NCBI GenBank assembly: GCA_936941515.1
Contig: CAKZJI010000445.1
Span: 1-6,029 of the forward strand
DNA: 6,029 nt
Origin: an uncultured Propionibacteriaceae bacterium
GTDB lineage: Bacteria; Actinomycetota; Actinomycetes; Propionibacteriales; Propionibacteriaceae
Direction: 5' to 3'
This document shows positions 5,399-6,029 of this stretch, in pieces. Both the position numbers and the translations under genes were made by a program. Numbering within the stretch: the first letter of the stretch is position 1; every line of letters starts with the position of its first letter. Below the pieces are notes generated by a model. It ran no database searches and was not told the DNA's origin. It saw only the letters and a list, made by a program, of their open reading frames with translations.

Positions 5399-6029
5399 AA
5401 CGCTCGTATGGCCTGACGATGCTGTGCCTGGTGCCGTTGGTTGCATCGGTGTGTGGGCCGGTGATGCTGCCTGCCCACGCAGACGATCAGGCGCCGAAGG
5501 TGATGCTGCTGCTTGATGCCTCCAGCTCCATGGGGCAGGACATCGCATCCGGCGGCACCAGGCTTGAGGCGGCGAAGGGGGCGCTCATCAGCAGTCTCGA
5601 TGTGATTCCCGAGGGGGTCGAGGTCGGCCTCAGGGTCTACGGCGCCACCCAGGGCTCGGGAGAGGCGGCCTGCTCTGACACGCAGGTGACGCATCCCATT
5701 GCCGCGCTCAACAAGCCGGAACTGGGCTCCGCAATTGAGGCCGTGCAGCCTGGCGGTGCGGCGCCGATGGCGCAAGCAGTGACGGAGGCCGTGAAGGATC
5801 TTGGGCAGGGTGGGAAGCGGCAGATCATCCTGGTCTCAGACGGGCAGGACACCTGCACCCCCGACCCCTGCAAGAGCGTCCGGGAGGCGACGGGAGGCGC
5901 CGGGGTGCAGATGGATGTCGTGGGGCTTGAAGCCGACGACAACGGCCGACGACAGCTGCAGTGCATCGCTGAGACAGGCAATGGCTCCTACTATGAGGCG
6001 GGAGGGTTGGAGGCCCTGAGGTCAAGCCT
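5395..6029 (+). CDS. Secreted VWA-domain protein, N-terminal part (3' end outside window)
   Basis: The frame stays open to the right edge, giving 211 residues and no stop. Residues 1-29 form a Sec signal peptide: M-K-R-S-Y start, hydrophobic core, and A-H-A (27-29) as the likely cleavage site before D-D. A VWA domain begins straight after it. K-V-M-L-L-L-D-A-S-S-S-M (35-46) contains the metal-binding DxSxS motif (D41, S43, S45), and L-V-S-D-G (146-150) gives the third MIDAS Asp, D149. The R-V-Y-G (80-83), A-C-S-D-T (92-96), D-T-C-T-P-D-P-C (152-159) and C-I-A-E-T-G-N-G (190-197) segments match a common group of bacterial exported VWA proteins. Cysteines 93, 154, 159 and 190 could form disulfides outside the cell. 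The usual MIDAS Thr, expected in a T-P-I/L/M position, is Ala (A123 in G-G-A-A-P-M). VWA domains mediate metal-dependent protein binding; the partner is unknown, and a C-terminal anchor may lie beyond the window. Confidence 0.85.
   Translation, partial: MKRSYGLTMLCLVPLVASVCGPVMLPAHADDQAPKVMLLLDASSSMGQDIASGGTRLEAAKGALISSLDVIPEGVEVGLRVYGATQGSGEAACSDTQVTHPIAALNKPELGSAIEAVQPGGAAPMAQAVTEAVKDLGQGGKRQIILVSDGQDTCTPDPCKSVREATGGAGVQMDVVGLEADDNGRRQLQCIAETGNGSYYEAGGLEALRSS

Noticed and set aside
5437..5454. Possible lipobox around Cys20 of the VWA signal peptide
   Set aside because: The residues before Cys (A-S-V) do not fit the [LVI]-[AST]-[GAS]-C pattern, while A-H-A at 27-29 is a good signal peptidase I site.
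5242..5775. 177-codon open frame on the minus strand
   Set aside because: It is antisense to the VWA gene and crosses the divergent promoter region. Its sequence is His/Arg-rich, as expected of a shadow.
1..6029. CRISPR array, insertion sequence, tRNA, rRNA or a defence island
   Set aside because: I saw no regularly spaced repeats, transposase motifs, tRNA-like cloverleaf or defence-type proteins by eye. Almost all bases belong to conserved housekeeping or envelope genes.

Overview
The window is G+C-rich bacterial chromosome of actinobacterial character. Two features point loosely towards a propionic-acid bacterium (Propionibacteriaceae): a close relative of the succinyl-CoA:acetate/propionate CoA-transferases, and a possible leaderless serB transcript. 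The taxonomic assignment is inference; nothing in the window fixes genus or species.

Layout, left to right. (1) Bases 1-288, + strand: the 3' end of a 2H-phosphoesterase ('2'-5' RNA ligase-like') gene. It is followed at once by a perfect 14-bp hairpin that also serves the converging gene. (2) Bases 365-5272: four genes, all on the minus strand. In order of transcription they are an RsmC/RlmG-type rRNA guanine-N2 methyltransferase, a membrane-anchored HtrA-like serine protease with one PDZ domain, the phosphoserine phosphatase serB, and a 505-residue family I CoA-transferase. Gaps of 51, 111 and 90 bases separate them, each with a hairpin or inverted repeat, so they look like mostly separate transcription units and not one tight operon. 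(3) A 122-base divergent gap, 5273-5394, holding a possible small upstream ORF. (4) From base 5395 to the right edge, + strand: the 5' part of a secreted von Willebrand factor A (VWA) domain protein, cut off by the window end.

The genes look like ordinary housekeeping and envelope functions and do not form one pathway. The CoA-transferase belongs to acid fermentation or acetate metabolism, SerB makes serine, the methyltransferase modifies rRNA, HtrA handles envelope protein quality control, and the VWA protein is exported. No mobile element, tRNA, rRNA, CRISPR array or defence system is visible. I found no convincing undescribed system. The points most worth a second look are a set of mutually exclusive RNA pairings just before the htrA-like gene, the loss of the expected MIDAS threonine in the VWA protein, a small ORF overlapping the VWA start codon, and the likely leaderless serB start.
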